A stretch of DNA of 64,000 nucleotides. Source: Azomonas agilis. Lineage in GTDB: Bacteria > Pseudomonadota > Gammaproteobacteria > Pseudomonadales > Pseudomonadaceae. The DNA is taken from NCBI RefSeq assembly GCF_007830255.1, contig NZ_VLKG01000008.1:72537-136536 (forward strand), given 5' to 3'. Of the stretch, positions 29,477 through 38,345 are shown in pieces (positions within the stretch are counted from its first letter, which is position 1; each line of letters opens with the position of its first letter). Both the position numbers and the translations under genes were made by a program. The notes beneath the pieces were generated by a model that was given only the letters and a program-made list of their open reading frames with translations, was not told the DNA's origin and searched no databases.

Positions 29477-31272
29477 GCCCGCCCACTATGTTATCCCTGC
29501 CTTTGGGGCCTTTAGAGCGCGCCTTCGTGGCCATGTTGCAGCGCTTGGAGCCACAAACACCGCGCTCAGTGTTATTAGCCGCCGCCCTGTGCTGCCAAGC
29601 CCTCAGCCGAGGCGATGTGTGTCTGTTGCTAGAGGCTTGGGCAGGCAAACAACCTTGGCCTGAGCACTTGGAGTTACTGCCGGATTTAGATACTTGGTTA
29701 GAAGCCTTACAGCAAGCGCCTCTCGTAGGTGCACCCGGTGATTACAAGCCCTTGATATTGGAGGATCAGCGCCTCTACCTCGCCCGCTATCAAGCTTACG
29801 AGCAGGCGCTGGCGGAAGATTTACAGCGGCGCATGGACAAACCCCTCAGCTACGATGAGCCCCAGTTAGCCCAGAGCGTGCAGCGCTTATTTGCCGCCAA
29901 TACCCAAACACCGGATTGGCAGAGGTTGGCTGCTGTACAGGCGGTACGTTGTCCTCTGGCGATTATTTCCGGTGGGCCGGGTACGGGCAAAACTACTACT
30001 GTGGTGCGTTTGTTAGCCGCGCTGTTAGAACAACCCAACGGCAGCACCTTAAGCATTGGCTTGGCTGCTCCTACTGGCAAAGCCGCCGCGCGCATGGCCG
30101 AGGCAATCCGCTTAGCCAAAGCCAAGCTGCCGATCAGCGATGAACTCAAAGCCAAGCTACCGGACGAAGCCTGTACCTTGCACCGCCTGCTGGGTAGCCG
30201 AGGGGATACGCCCCAAGTGCGTTACCACGCCGGTCATCCTTTGGCCTTGGATGTGTTGGTGGTGGACGAGGCTTCAATGGTGGATTTGGCCTTGATGGCC
30301 AAATTAGTGGCTGCTTTGCCCGCAAAAGCGCGTTTAATTCTGCTGGGGGATAAAGACCAGCTCTCGGCCGTGGAAGCCGGAGCCGTGTTTGCTGAGCTGT
30401 GCGAGGGCGCGGGCTGGAGTCCTGAAACCACACGGCAGTTGCAGCAGATCACCGGCCAAGCGGTATCCGGCTCCCCGCCTGAGTCTCAATTAGGCGAGGC
30501 GGTAGTGCTGTTAACCCACAGCCACCGCTTTGCTGGGGATAGTGGCATCGGTGAGCTGGCCCGCTACGTTAATCAGGGGGCAACGGACTCGGCACTAAAG
30601 CTACTCAAAGAGTCGCGCCCTGATCTGAGCTGGCAGCCCAAACCGCAGCAAAAAGCCTTGCTAGAGCGTCTAGCTCAAGCCTACGCGCCCTATTGGGCAG
30701 TCTGTGCGTTACCTGAGGTTGAACCTGCTGAGGCTTTTGAAGCCTTTAGCCAGTTTCGGGCCTTAACCGCCGTGCGCGAGGGGCCCTTAGGCTTGGTTGA
30801 ACTCAATACTGAACTGGAAAACCGTTGCAAACGCCGTTTAGGTCGTCCGGCCCATGAACGCTGGTATGCCGGGCGAGCCATTATGGTGCGTCAAAACGAT
30901 TACGCCTTGGGCCTGTTTAATGGCGACATCGGTATCTGTTTGCCCAGTGACCAAGGGTTGCGGGTGTTTTTTGAGGCCGAACAAGGCTATCGTTCCTTTG
31001 CTCCAGCGCGCTTGCCTGCCCACGACACGGCTTTGGCGATGACGGTGCATAAAAGCCAAGGTTCTGAGTTTGACCGCGTACTGCTGGTGCTTCCCGATCA
31101 GCCCAGTCCCTTACTCAATCGTGCCTTGCTGTACACCGGAATCACCCGCGCCCGCCATCAGGTGGAGCTGTGGGCCAGAATAGAGCGGCTTAGCGAAGCA
31201 ATTAAACTCAAAACCGAGCGAGCCGCCGGTTTAGCGGCACGTTTGAGGTTAGCCACCGAACTCAGTCCATAG
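29473..31272 (+). CDS. recD: Exodeoxyribonuclease V alpha subunit RecD
   Basis: The 599-residue 5'-3' SF1 helicase of RecBCD has Walker A GGPGTGKTTT (about 165-174), Walker B VDEASMVDL and the late motif AMTVHKSQGSEFDRV followed by YTGITRAR. The start ATG overlaps the recB stop as ATGA, so the genes are translationally coupled. The length is near that of the gammaproteobacterial protein. It is complete. Confidence 0.95.
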   Translation: MSPPTMLSLPLGPLERAFVAMLQRLEPQTPRSVLLAAALCCQALSRGDVCLLLEAWAGKQPWPEHLELLPDLDTWLEALQQAPLVGAPGDYKPLILEDQRLYLARYQAYEQALAEDLQRRMDKPLSYDEPQLAQSVQRLFAANTQTPDWQRLAAVQAVRCPLAIISGGPGTGKTTTVVRLLAALLEQPNGSTLSIGLAAPTGKAAARMAEAIRLAKAKLPISDELKAKLPDEACTLHRLLGSRGDTPQVRYHAGHPLALDVLVVDEASMVDLALMAKLVAALPAKARLILLGDKDQLSAVEAGAVFAELCEGAGWSPETTRQLQQITGQAVSGSPPESQLGEAVVLLTHSHRFAGDSGIGELARYVNQGATDSALKLLKESRPDLSWQPKPQQKALLERLAQAYAPYWAVCALPEVEPAEAFEAFSQFRALTAVREGPLGLVELNTELENRCKRRLGRPAHERWYAGRAIMVRQNDYALGLFNGDIGICLPSDQGLRVFFEAEQGYRSFAPARLPAHDTALAMTVHKSQGSEFDRVLLVLPDQPSPLLNRALLYTGITRARHQVELWARIERLSEAIKLKTERAAGLAARLRLATELSP

Positions 31273-31353
31273 CGCGGAAAGATTACAGCCTTCACTCAGA
31301 GTCGCTATGATGCGATGCGATACTGTTTTTATACCGCTGTTCAGGATGACCCT

Positions 31354-31686
31354 ATGCCATTGAGCGAACGAGAGTTTCACCAGCAGGTCGATGAGCTGTT
31401 GCAACAGGTAGAAGACTGTTTTGATGCTTCCGATTTGGATACCGACTTAGAAAACAGCGGAGGTTTGTTGACGATCCGTTTGCCCAATGCCAGCCAAGTC
31501 ATCCTAAGCCGCCAGCCGGCGCTCAAGGAGTTGTGGATTGCCGCCCGCTCGGGTGGTTTTCATTGCCAGTATGATCCAGCCCAGCAGCGCTGGGTGTGCC
31601 CCGCCACCGGAGAAACCTTAGGCGCATTATTAGAGCGCGTTACCCGTGAGCAAAGCGGCGAATCACTGGATTTTCAGTCACTCTAG
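31354..31686 (+). CDS. cyaY: Iron-sulfur cluster assembly protein CyaY (frataxin)
   Basis: The open frame begins at 31315, but the ATG at 31354 with AGGA seven bases upstream gives the usual 110-residue protein starting MPLSEREFHQ. The acidic first helix (DELLQQVEDCFDASDLDTDLE) is the iron-binding face of frataxin, followed by LTIRLPNASQVILSRQPALKELWIAA on the beta sheet. It modulates iron delivery and cysteine desulfurase activity in Fe-S assembly, in the cytoplasm. It lies alone between recD and pip. Confidence 0.93.
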   Translation: MPLSEREFHQQVDELLQQVEDCFDASDLDTDLENSGGLLTIRLPNASQVILSRQPALKELWIAARSGGFHCQYDPAQQRWVCPATGETLGALLERVTREQSGESLDFQSL

Positions 31687-31761
31687 TCTCTCTCTGATCT
31701 GTGGAACATTGGCCCTCAGTCTGAGTAAAAGATAACCTGGTTTTGCTCTGGAGCCCTCTTC

Positions 31762-32736
31762 ATGCACACCCTGTATCCTGAAATTAAACCCTATGCGCGC
31801 CACGAATTATCGGTAGGCGATGGGCACGTACTCTACGTTGATGAAAGCGGTTCGCCAGACGGTTTGCCGGTGGTCTTTATTCACGGCGGGCCGGGGGCCG
31901 GTTGTGACAGCTCCAGCCGCCGCTTTTTTGATCCGGCTCTGTACCGCATCGTGACCTTTGATCAGCGTGGTTGTGGACGTTCTACGCCCCATGCCAGCTT
32001 GGAGCACAACACCACCGCCCATCTGATCGCGGATATGCAAAAAATCCGTGAGCACCTGAAAATTGATCAGTGGGTGTTGTTTGGCGGCTCTTGGGGTTCG
32101 ACTCTGGCTTTAGCCTATGCTCAAACCCATCCTGAGCGGGTATTGGGTTTGCTGCTGCGCGGGATTTTCCTCTGCCGCCCGCAGGATTTCTCCTGGTTTT
32201 ATCAGGAAGGCGCTAGCCGCTTATTCCCCGACTACTGGCAGGATTATTTAGCGCCCATTCCCCAAGCCGAGCGCGGCGATTTGATGGCCGCTTATTACAA
32301 ACGCTTGACCGGTACGGATCAAATTGCCCAGATGCACGCCGCCAAAGTCTGGTCGATTTGGGAAGGTCGTACCGCTACCTTGCGTCCCAATACTCAGGTG
32401 GTGGAGCGCTTTGCCGAGCCCCATCGAGCGCTGTCCATTGCGCGGATTGAGTGCCACTACTTCGTCAACAATGCCTTCCTTGAGCCCGATCAGCTAGTGC
32501 GCGATATGTCCAAGATCGCCCATTTGCCGGGGGTGATTGTGCATGGCCGTTACGATGTGATTTGCCCCTTGGATAACGCTTGGGCAGTACATCAGGCTTG
32601 GCCCAACAGTGAACTGCATATCGTGCGGGATGCCGGACATGCCGCTGCTGAGCCCGGTATTGTGGATGCCTTGGTGCGCGCTGCCGATAACATGGCCCGC
32701 GAGCTGCTGAATATGCCTCCGGCGACCGGCGGCTAG
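31762..32736 (+). CDS. pip: Proline iminopeptidase
   Basis: The 324-residue alpha/beta hydrolase has the oxyanion motif FIHGGPGAG, the nucleophile elbow GGSWGST with S110, a DQRGCGRSTP segment typical of the family, and a C-terminal catalytic H in DAGHAA. It removes N-terminal proline from peptides in the cytoplasm. The length matches proteobacterial enzymes of this family. Its stop is three bases from that of the convergent oxidase gene. Confidence 0.93.
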   Translation: MHTLYPEIKPYARHELSVGDGHVLYVDESGSPDGLPVVFIHGGPGAGCDSSSRRFFDPALYRIVTFDQRGCGRSTPHASLEHNTTAHLIADMQKIREHLKIDQWVLFGGSWGSTLALAYAQTHPERVLGLLLRGIFLCRPQDFSWFYQEGASRLFPDYWQDYLAPIPQAERGDLMAAYYKRLTGTDQIAQMHAAKVWSIWEGRTATLRPNTQVVERFAEPHRALSIARIECHYFVNNAFLEPDQLVRDMSKIAHLPGVIVHGRYDVICPLDNAWAVHQAWPNSELHIVRDAGHAAAEPGIVDALVRAADNMARELLNMPPATGG

Positions 32737-32739
32737 AAC

Positions 32740-34041
32740 TTAGCCCAAATCCCGGAGCCGATGCCAGAGCATCCCCAGCGCTACTAAGGGGGCTCGTAGG
32801 TAACGGCCACCGGGAAAGGCCCGGTGTGGCACTTGGGCAAACAGCTCGAAACCAGTGCTGGCCTGCCCACTGATGGCCTGTGCCAGCAGATGCCCGGCCA
32901 AATGGGTGTTATTCAGGCCGTGCCCTGAATAGGCCTGAGCGTAAAATACCTGAGGGTGATCGGCTAGACGGCCAATTTGCGGCAGTCGGTTAGCACTGAT
33001 GCCAATTAAGCCGCTCCATTGATACTCAATGCGCGTATGAGCCAGTTGCGGAAATACCCGCAGCATTTTAGGCCGCATATAGGCTGCAATGTCCTTGGGA
33101 TCACGTCCTGAATAGTGGCAAGCGCCGCCAAAAATCAGCCTACGATCCGCCGAAAGCCGGAAGTAATCCATAATCGCCCGCTGGTCACACACTGCCGTAT
33201 CCTGCGGCAACAGACTGCGCCACAAAGCTTCGGACAAGGACTCGGTGGCAATCAAATAGCTGCCCGCTGGTAACACTTGGCGCGCTAGTTTGGGCTGTAC
33301 TGCGCCTAAGTGGGCATTGCCGGCTAACACCAGATATTCGGCCTGTACCTGTCCTTGGGCGGTATGTACGCAAATCTTGGGTTCATAGTCGATTTTTACA
33401 GCGGCGGATTGCTCAAAGATACGCACGCCAAGGCTTTGGGCCGCTGCCGCTTCCCCCAGTACTAGATTCAGCGGATGCAGGTGCCCAGAACCTTGGTCAA
33501 GCAGTCCGCCTAAATAACGCTCGGAGCCGATTACTTGCTGGATCTGGTCTTGGGGCAGGTAGCTCAGGGCATGTTTGTAGCCCAGCTGCTGCAGGGATTC
33601 TTGCTCAGCCTGCAACGCTTCCAAGTGCTTAGGTTTGGTGGCCAGATCGCAAAAGCCCCACTTTAGATCGCAGTCGATATTAAAGGCTTGAATACGCTGG
33701 CGTACGAGCTCCACCGCCGCCAAACCCATCTGCTGTAAGGCGAGGATGCCTTCATCACCCAACAGGGGCCGAAAGCCTTCTAGGTCGTGGCCGATGCCTC
33801 GAATCAGTTGCCCGCCATTGCGCCCACTGGCTCCCCAGCCCAAATATTCAGCCTCCAACAGCACCACGGAAAAGCCGCGTTGAGCCAACTCAAGGGCGGT
33901 GTTAATGCCGGTAAAACCGCCTCCGACCACGCATACATCTGCCTGTAGGGGCTCATTTAAGCGGGGATAACTCGGGGCCGGATGCGCTGTTGCGGCGTAG
34001 TAGTTGGATGCGTGCTGTGGGTCGTGGAGCAGGGGGCTCAT
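32740..34041 (-). CDS. puuB: FAD-dependent oxidoreductase, probable gamma-glutamylputrescine oxidase
   Basis: The 433-residue DAO-family protein has an FAD-binding VCVVGGGFTGINTALELA near residue 35, then LLEAEYLGWGASGRNGGQL, the pattern of PuuB/OrdL-type amine oxidases. A second FAD motif lies in the C-terminal part (YSGHGLNNTHLAG). In the glutamylated polyamine pathway this step oxidises gamma-glutamylputrescine to the aldehyde. It lies about 18 kb from spuA-spuB and could supply the pathway's oxidase. The start has GAGGAC upstream. It follows the HAD gene by ten bases. The substrate is inferred. Confidence 0.8.
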   Translation of the reverse strand: MSPLLHDPQHASNYYAATAHPAPSYPRLNEPLQADVCVVGGGFTGINTALELAQRGFSVVLLEAEYLGWGASGRNGGQLIRGIGHDLEGFRPLLGDEGILALQQMGLAAVELVRQRIQAFNIDCDLKWGFCDLATKPKHLEALQAEQESLQQLGYKHALSYLPQDQIQQVIGSERYLGGLLDQGSGHLHPLNLVLGEAAAAQSLGVRIFEQSAAVKIDYEPKICVHTAQGQVQAEYLVLAGNAHLGAVQPKLARQVLPAGSYLIATESLSEALWRSLLPQDTAVCDQRAIMDYFRLSADRRLIFGGACHYSGRDPKDIAAYMRPKMLRVFPQLAHTRIEYQWSGLIGISANRLPQIGRLADHPQVFYAQAYSGHGLNNTHLAGHLLAQAISGQASTGFELFAQVPHRAFPGGRYLRAPLVALGMLWHRLRDLG

Positions 34042-34051
34042 GGGCTTGTCC

Positions 34052-34708
34052 TCAGTCGCGCAAGGAAATCACCGACCAACCACGCTGCTCAGCCAATTGG
34101 CGCAGGTGAGGGTCAGGATCTACCGCGACCGGATGGGTGACTTGTTGCAGTAAGGGCAGATCGTTGTGGGAGTCGCTGTAGAAATAGCTATCCACCAGAT
34201 TAAGTCCTTGTTCGGCTAACCAACGCTTTAGGCGAACCACCTTACCCTGTTGGAAGCAAGGCACGTCCGTACTTTGGCCCAGATAACGGCCATCCTGCAT
34301 CGCGCATTCGGTGGCCAACAGAGTAGAAATTCCCAAGCGCGTGGCAATGGGGCCGGTGATAAAGCGGTTAGTGGCGGTGATGATCAGTACCTGATCGCCC
34401 GCTTCTTGGTGCCTACGAATCAGGGCTTCGCCTTTGGGCAGGATCAGAGGCTCAATACATTCGTGCATAAACTGCTGGTGCCATTGGCTAAGCTGCTCCA
34501 GATCGTGCTGAGCCAATAACTCCTGACAAAAGTTTTGATACGCCATGACATCCAGTTGGCCGGCCTTGTAGTCCTGATAAAACGCATCGTTGCGGGCTTG
34601 ATAGTAGGCCGCATCCACCAAACCATGCCGACAGATAAACTCGCCCCACGAGTGGTCGCTATCGCCGGCCAGCAGGGTGTTATCCAGATCAAATAAAGCT
34701 AAAGGCAC
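34052..34708 (-). CDS. HAD-IB family phosphatase (SerB-like)
   Basis: The 218-residue HAD hydrolase has the nucleophile motif FDLDNTL (first D is the nucleophile), a threonine motif II in VLIITATN, and a motif [15 protein letters not shown]. The fold resembles phosphoserine phosphatase and the HAD-IB group common in Pseudomonas. The start is GTG with TGAGGTG upstream. It is the first gene of a minus-strand pair with puuB. The natural substrate is unknown. Confidence 0.85.
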   Translation of the reverse strand: MPLALFDLDNTLLAGDSDHSWGEFICRHGLVDAAYYQARNDAFYQDYKAGQLDVMAYQNFCQELLAQHDLEQLSQWHQQFMHECIEPLILPKGEALIRRHQEAGDQVLIITATNRFITGPIATRLGISTLLATECAMQDGRYLGQSTDVPCFQQGKVVRLKRWLAEQGLNLVDSYFYSDSHNDLPLLQQVTHPVAVDPDPHLRQLAEQRGWSVISLRD

Positions 34709-34901
34709 GTTACACCTCAGGGGGAATTGAAAAGGCTAAGCATAACCCAGTGGCCAGTGAGCTCAGTCAGTTTTGCCTGTTGCAGACTCGTATCTGTGCT
34801 AGCTTTCGGGTTCGCATTTTTTGGCAATCTGTTTGTCTAATGTTCCAAGGCCAGCGTATTAACCCAGAACACCCCGCCCAAAATAAGGAAGATGGAGTTC
34901 A

Positions 34902-36023
34902 ATGTCGAAGGATGCCAAGACTCAGCAAATCCTCTTACAGGGCCAGCAGCTTCGCCTATCGGGGGATTGGACGCTAAAACACTACGCTCACCTAAGGCAG
35001 CAGGCGGCTCTGTGGCAGCCGAAGTTAAACCAGCAATTAGAGATTGACCTACGCAACCTAGGCCAGTTGGATACCGCCGGAGCTTCCGTGCTGGTGGAAT
35101 TGTTGGGGCCAGAGCGCTTGCAGCCGGTGCTCGACACCCTGAATGCCGAGCGCCGTGCCTTATTGGAAACCCTAGCCACTGCCTTAACCGAGCCCCCTCA
35201 AAAACCGCAGCCTTCCCGCTATGCCTTGGGCGATGTGCTGGAACACATCGGCATTACCCTGAAGTACCTTTGGGATCTGGGCTATGCACTCTTGGGCTTT
35301 ATGGGTCTGACCCTCAGCAGCTTAGTGCGTGCTTTCTTTAGGCCCAATCGCTGGCGCATCACCTCCATGATCTCCCACATAGAGCAGTGTGGATTGAACG
35401 CTGTGCCCATCGTAGCTTTGCTGACCTTCATGGTGGGAGCAGTGGTGGCTTTTTTAGGCGCTACGGTGCTGGCTAACTTTGGTGCCAGTATTTACACCAT
35501 TGATCTGGTGGCCTTCTCCTTTTTGCGTGAGTTTGGCGTGCTGCTTACTGCCATCTTGATGGCCGGGCGTACCGCCAGCGCCTTTACTGCACAAATCGGC
35601 TCCATGAAAGCCAATGAAGAAGTCGATGCCATCCGCACTCTGGGATTAGATCCCATTGAATTGCTGGTGCTACCGCGCGTTTTGGCGTTGCTGATTAGCT
35701 TACCCCTGCTGACCTTTATCGGCATGCTGTGTGGCATTTTGGGCGGCGCGGTGGTCTGTGTGTGGAGCTTGGATATCTCCGCCACCATGTATTGGGCGGC
35801 TCTGCAAAATGATATTGAGGTGCGGCACTTCATAATTGGCTTGGTGAAAGCGCCCCTGTTTGCTTTTTTAATCGCCATCATCGGCTGTTTAGAGGGCTTT
35901 AAGGTGGCGGGCAGTGCGCAATCGGTGGGCGCTCATACCACTTCAGCGGTCGTGCAGTCGATTTTTATCGTCATCCTGTTGGATGCCCTAGCCGCTCTAT
36001 TTTTTATGGAGATGGGATGGTGA
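34902..36023 (+). CDS. Lipid ABC transporter permease with N-terminal STAS domain (MlaB-MlaE type)
   Basis: The 373-residue protein fuses an MlaB-like STAS domain (about 8-95, with LEIDLRNLGQLDTAGASVL) to an MlaE-type permease (about 115-370, with five or so membrane segments, MVGAVVAFLGATVLANFGA and the EEVDAIRTLGLDP cytoplasmic loop). It forms the inner-membrane channel of an Mce lipid transporter. It overlaps the ATPase gene by seven bases. In Escherichia coli MlaB and MlaE are separate proteins; the fused form occurs in Pseudomonas. Which lipid is moved is not known. Confidence 0.88.
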   Translation: MSKDAKTQQILLQGQQLRLSGDWTLKHYAHLRQQAALWQPKLNQQLEIDLRNLGQLDTAGASVLVELLGPERLQPVLDTLNAERRALLETLATALTEPPQKPQPSRYALGDVLEHIGITLKYLWDLGYALLGFMGLTLSSLVRAFFRPNRWRITSMISHIEQCGLNAVPIVALLTFMVGAVVAFLGATVLANFGASIYTIDLVAFSFLREFGVLLTAILMAGRTASAFTAQIGSMKANEEVDAIRTLGLDPIELLVLPRVLALLISLPLLTFIGMLCGILGGAVVCVWSLDISATMYWAALQNDIEVRHFIIGLVKAPLFAFLIAIIGCLEGFKVAGSAQSVGAHTTSAVVQSIFIVILLDALAALFFMEMGW

Positions 36024-36793
36024 CCGCCGTTATCGAAGTTCGGGATTTGGTGAATCGCTTTGGCGCGCAAACCGTGCATGAGCATCTGGATTTAGACGTG
36101 CAAGCCGGGGAAGTCCTCGGCGTGGTGGGCGGTTCGGGTACGGGTAAGTCGGTGCTGTTGCGCAGCATTGTTGGCTTGCGCGAGCCCAGTGCCGGCAGCG
36201 TGCGGGTGTTTGGCGAAAACTTGCAGGAGTTAAACCCTCAACGCCGTTCTGAAGTGGAGCGGCGCTTTGGCGTGCTCTTTCAACAAGGTGCTTTATTTTC
36301 CTCCTTGACCCTGTGTGAAAACGTGGCCTTACCCCTGATTGAACATGCCGGTTTAAAGCGCCCCGATGCCGAGGCGTTGGCGCGGGTTAAACTGGCGTTA
36401 TCCGGTTTGCCTCCGAATGCCGCGCAAAAGTATCCCTCTCAGCTTTCGGGGGGCATGATTAAACGTGCGGCCTTGGCGCGCGCCTTGGCCCTCGATCCGG
36501 AAATTCTGTTTTTGGATGAACCCACAGCAGGCCTTGACCCTATTGGGGCAGCGGCCTTTGATCAATTAATTCTTACCCTGCGCGATGCCCTAGGTTTGAG
36601 CGTGTTTTTAGTCACCCACGACCTCGATACCCTGTACACCATCTGCGACCGTATTGCGGTATTGTCGCAGAAAAGGGTGCTGATTGCTGACCGTCTGCCC
36701 GTGGTCGAACAACACCCTGATCCTTGGATTCAGGAGTATTTCCACGGGCCACGCGGACGTGCGGCCCAAGCCGCCGCCACAAGGAGCCAATAA
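36017..36793 (+). CDS. Lipid ABC transporter ATP-binding protein (MlaF type)
   Basis: The 258-residue ATPase has Walker A GGSGTGKS, signature LSGGMIKRAALARALALDPE and Walker B LFLDEPTAGLDP. The GGMIKRAALARA form is typical of MlaF-like ATPases. It drives the MlaE-like permease and pairs with the Mce protein downstream. It overlaps the permease gene and sits two bases before the Mce start. Alternative starts at 36017 and 36020 differ by one codon. Confidence 0.9.
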   Translation: MVTAVIEVRDLVNRFGAQTVHEHLDLDVQAGEVLGVVGGSGTGKSVLLRSIVGLREPSAGSVRVFGENLQELNPQRRSEVERRFGVLFQQGALFSSLTLCENVALPLIEHAGLKRPDAEALARVKLALSGLPPNAAQKYPSQLSGGMIKRAALARALALDPEILFLDEPTAGLDPIGAAAFDQLILTLRDALGLSVFLVTHDLDTLYTICDRIAVLSQKRVLIADRLPVVEQHPDPWIQEYFHGPRGRAAQAAATRSQ

Positions 36794-36795
36794 CT

Positions 36796-37731
36796 ATGGA
36801 AACCCGAGCCCATCACGTATTGATTGGCCTGTTTACGGTGCTGATCGTCAGCGGAGCCCTGCTGTTTGCCCTGTGGTTGGCCAAGTCCAGCAGCGACCGT
36901 GATTACCAGTATTACGACGTTATTTTTCGCGAAGCAGTAACCGGATTGTCAGAAGGCAGTGGGGTGCAATTTAGCGGCATTAAGGTTGGGGATGTGATCC
37001 AACTGCGCTTGGATCAAGACGATCCCGGCGAAGTACATGCCCGCATCCGAGTAGCGGCGAGCACTCCGATTCGGCAGGATACCGAAGCTAAACTGGCCAT
37101 GACCGGCATCACCGGCGGCGCCATCATTCAGTTGCGCAGTGGTCGGCCAGATAGCCCGCGTTTATACAGCGCGCCGGGGAATATCCCGAAAATCATCGCC
37201 CAGCCTTCGCCCTTGACTCAGTTGTTATCGGACGGAGGCGACATGATGAGCAACCTAAACCAATTGCTGATCAGTGCTAACCGTATGCTGTCTGAAGAAA
37301 ATGCCGCCTCCATCAGCAAGGCTTTGGATAACCTCCAGTTGACCACTACCACCATCGCCGCCGAACGCGAAAATTTGGGGCGCGCTTTGGCCCAGATGGG
37401 TAACGCCAGTGAGCAAGCCACCTTAGCCATCGCCGAGGTAAAAACGCTGCTGCACACCAGTAATGGTTTGCTGGATCAACAGGGCAGTAAAATCACGGGC
37501 CACATCAGTAAGATTTTGGCCAGCATGGAGCGTAGCGGACAGCAAATTGAGCTGATGCTGAGTGAAAACCGAGGTGCTGTAGGGCGCGGAGTCCAAGGTC
37601 TGAATGAATTAGGCCCGACTCTGCGCGAGCTGCGGCAAACCCTGAAAGGGGTGCAGGAGATTTCGCGCAAGCTGGAAAATCCCAGTGAATACTTTTTGGG
37701 CGGTGGGCAGACACAGGAGTTTCGGCCATGA
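36796..37731 (+). CDS. Mce/MlaD family substrate-binding protein
   Basis: The ATG at 36796 with AAGGAG nine bases upstream starts a 311-residue protein beginning METRAHHVLIG; an earlier in-frame ATG inside the ATPase gene is not supported. One N-terminal membrane helix (about 8-30) anchors an Mce domain (about 40-120, GLSEGSGVQFSGIKVGDVIQLRLD) and a long helical C-terminal region. It should form a hexameric ring in the periplasm that ferries phospholipid between the membranes. It overlaps the lipoprotein gene by four bases (ATGA). Confidence 0.9.
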   Translation: METRAHHVLIGLFTVLIVSGALLFALWLAKSSSDRDYQYYDVIFREAVTGLSEGSGVQFSGIKVGDVIQLRLDQDDPGEVHARIRVAASTPIRQDTEAKLAMTGITGGAIIQLRSGRPDSPRLYSAPGNIPKIIAQPSPLTQLLSDGGDMMSNLNQLLISANRMLSEENAASISKALDNLQLTTTTIAAERENLGRALAQMGNASEQATLAIAEVKTLLHTSNGLLDQQGSKITGHISKILASMERSGQQIELMLSENRGAVGRGVQGLNELGPTLRELRQTLKGVQEISRKLENPSEYFLGGGQTQEFRP

Positions 37732-38321
37732 CGCGGGTGCTTTGTCTGTTGCTGCTGGGGGTTAGTTTAAGCGCTTGCTCGGTGCTGCCTGAGTCCGAGC
37801 CTTTGAAGGTGTATATGCTGCCGGATGCTAAGCTGCCCAGCAGTTCGGCGGCGGCGGTTTCTTGGTCGCTGCGTATCAATCAGCCACAAACCAGTCAGGC
37901 GTTGAACAGTGCACGTATTGCCGTGTTACCTACGCCAAATCAGCTGAGCAACTACGCGGGAGCCCGTTGGAGCAGTCCTGCCCCCTTTTTGCTGCGCCAG
38001 CAATTGCAAGATGCTTTTTTGCGCGATGGACGCATCATGGCCCTGAGTAATGACGACAGCCAATTGCAAGCCGATCGGGTGCTGGACGGTGATTTACGGG
38101 CCTTTCAAGTCGAGTATTCTGGAGGCCGGCCTGAGGCGGTGATTCGTCTGGATCTACGTCTGGTCGATAATACCGATCAGCGTATTTTGGCCAACCGCCG
38201 TTTTGAAGTACGTCAGGCTCTTAGTCAGGATCAAGTAGAGGGAGCCGTCAGTGCTTTAGGGAGTGCCGCCGGGAAGCTGGCTACCGAGGTGGTAGGCTGG
38301 ACGCTGTCTTACGGAGGATAA
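37728..38321 (+). CDS. ABC-type transport auxiliary lipoprotein (PqiC/DUF330-like)
   Basis: The 197-residue protein has a lipoprotein signal with lipobox LSAC (C17), then a domain like the ABC_trans_aux family (YMLPDAKLPSS, SWSLRINQPQTSQALNSARIAVLP, NYAGARWSSPAPFLLRQQL). It is probably an outer-membrane-anchored partner of the Mce protein. It is the last gene of the four-gene transporter operon, overlapping the Mce gene by ATGA. A similar four-gene set is known from Pseudomonas. Confidence 0.87.
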   Translation: MTRVLCLLLLGVSLSACSVLPESEPLKVYMLPDAKLPSSSAAAVSWSLRINQPQTSQALNSARIAVLPTPNQLSNYAGARWSSPAPFLLRQQLQDAFLRDGRIMALSNDDSQLQADRVLDGDLRAFQVEYSGGRPEAVIRLDLRLVDNTDQRILANRRFEVRQALSQDQVEGAVSALGSAAGKLATEVVGWTLSYGG

Positions 38322-38345
38322 GCCCTTTACTGCGTTAGGTGATCT

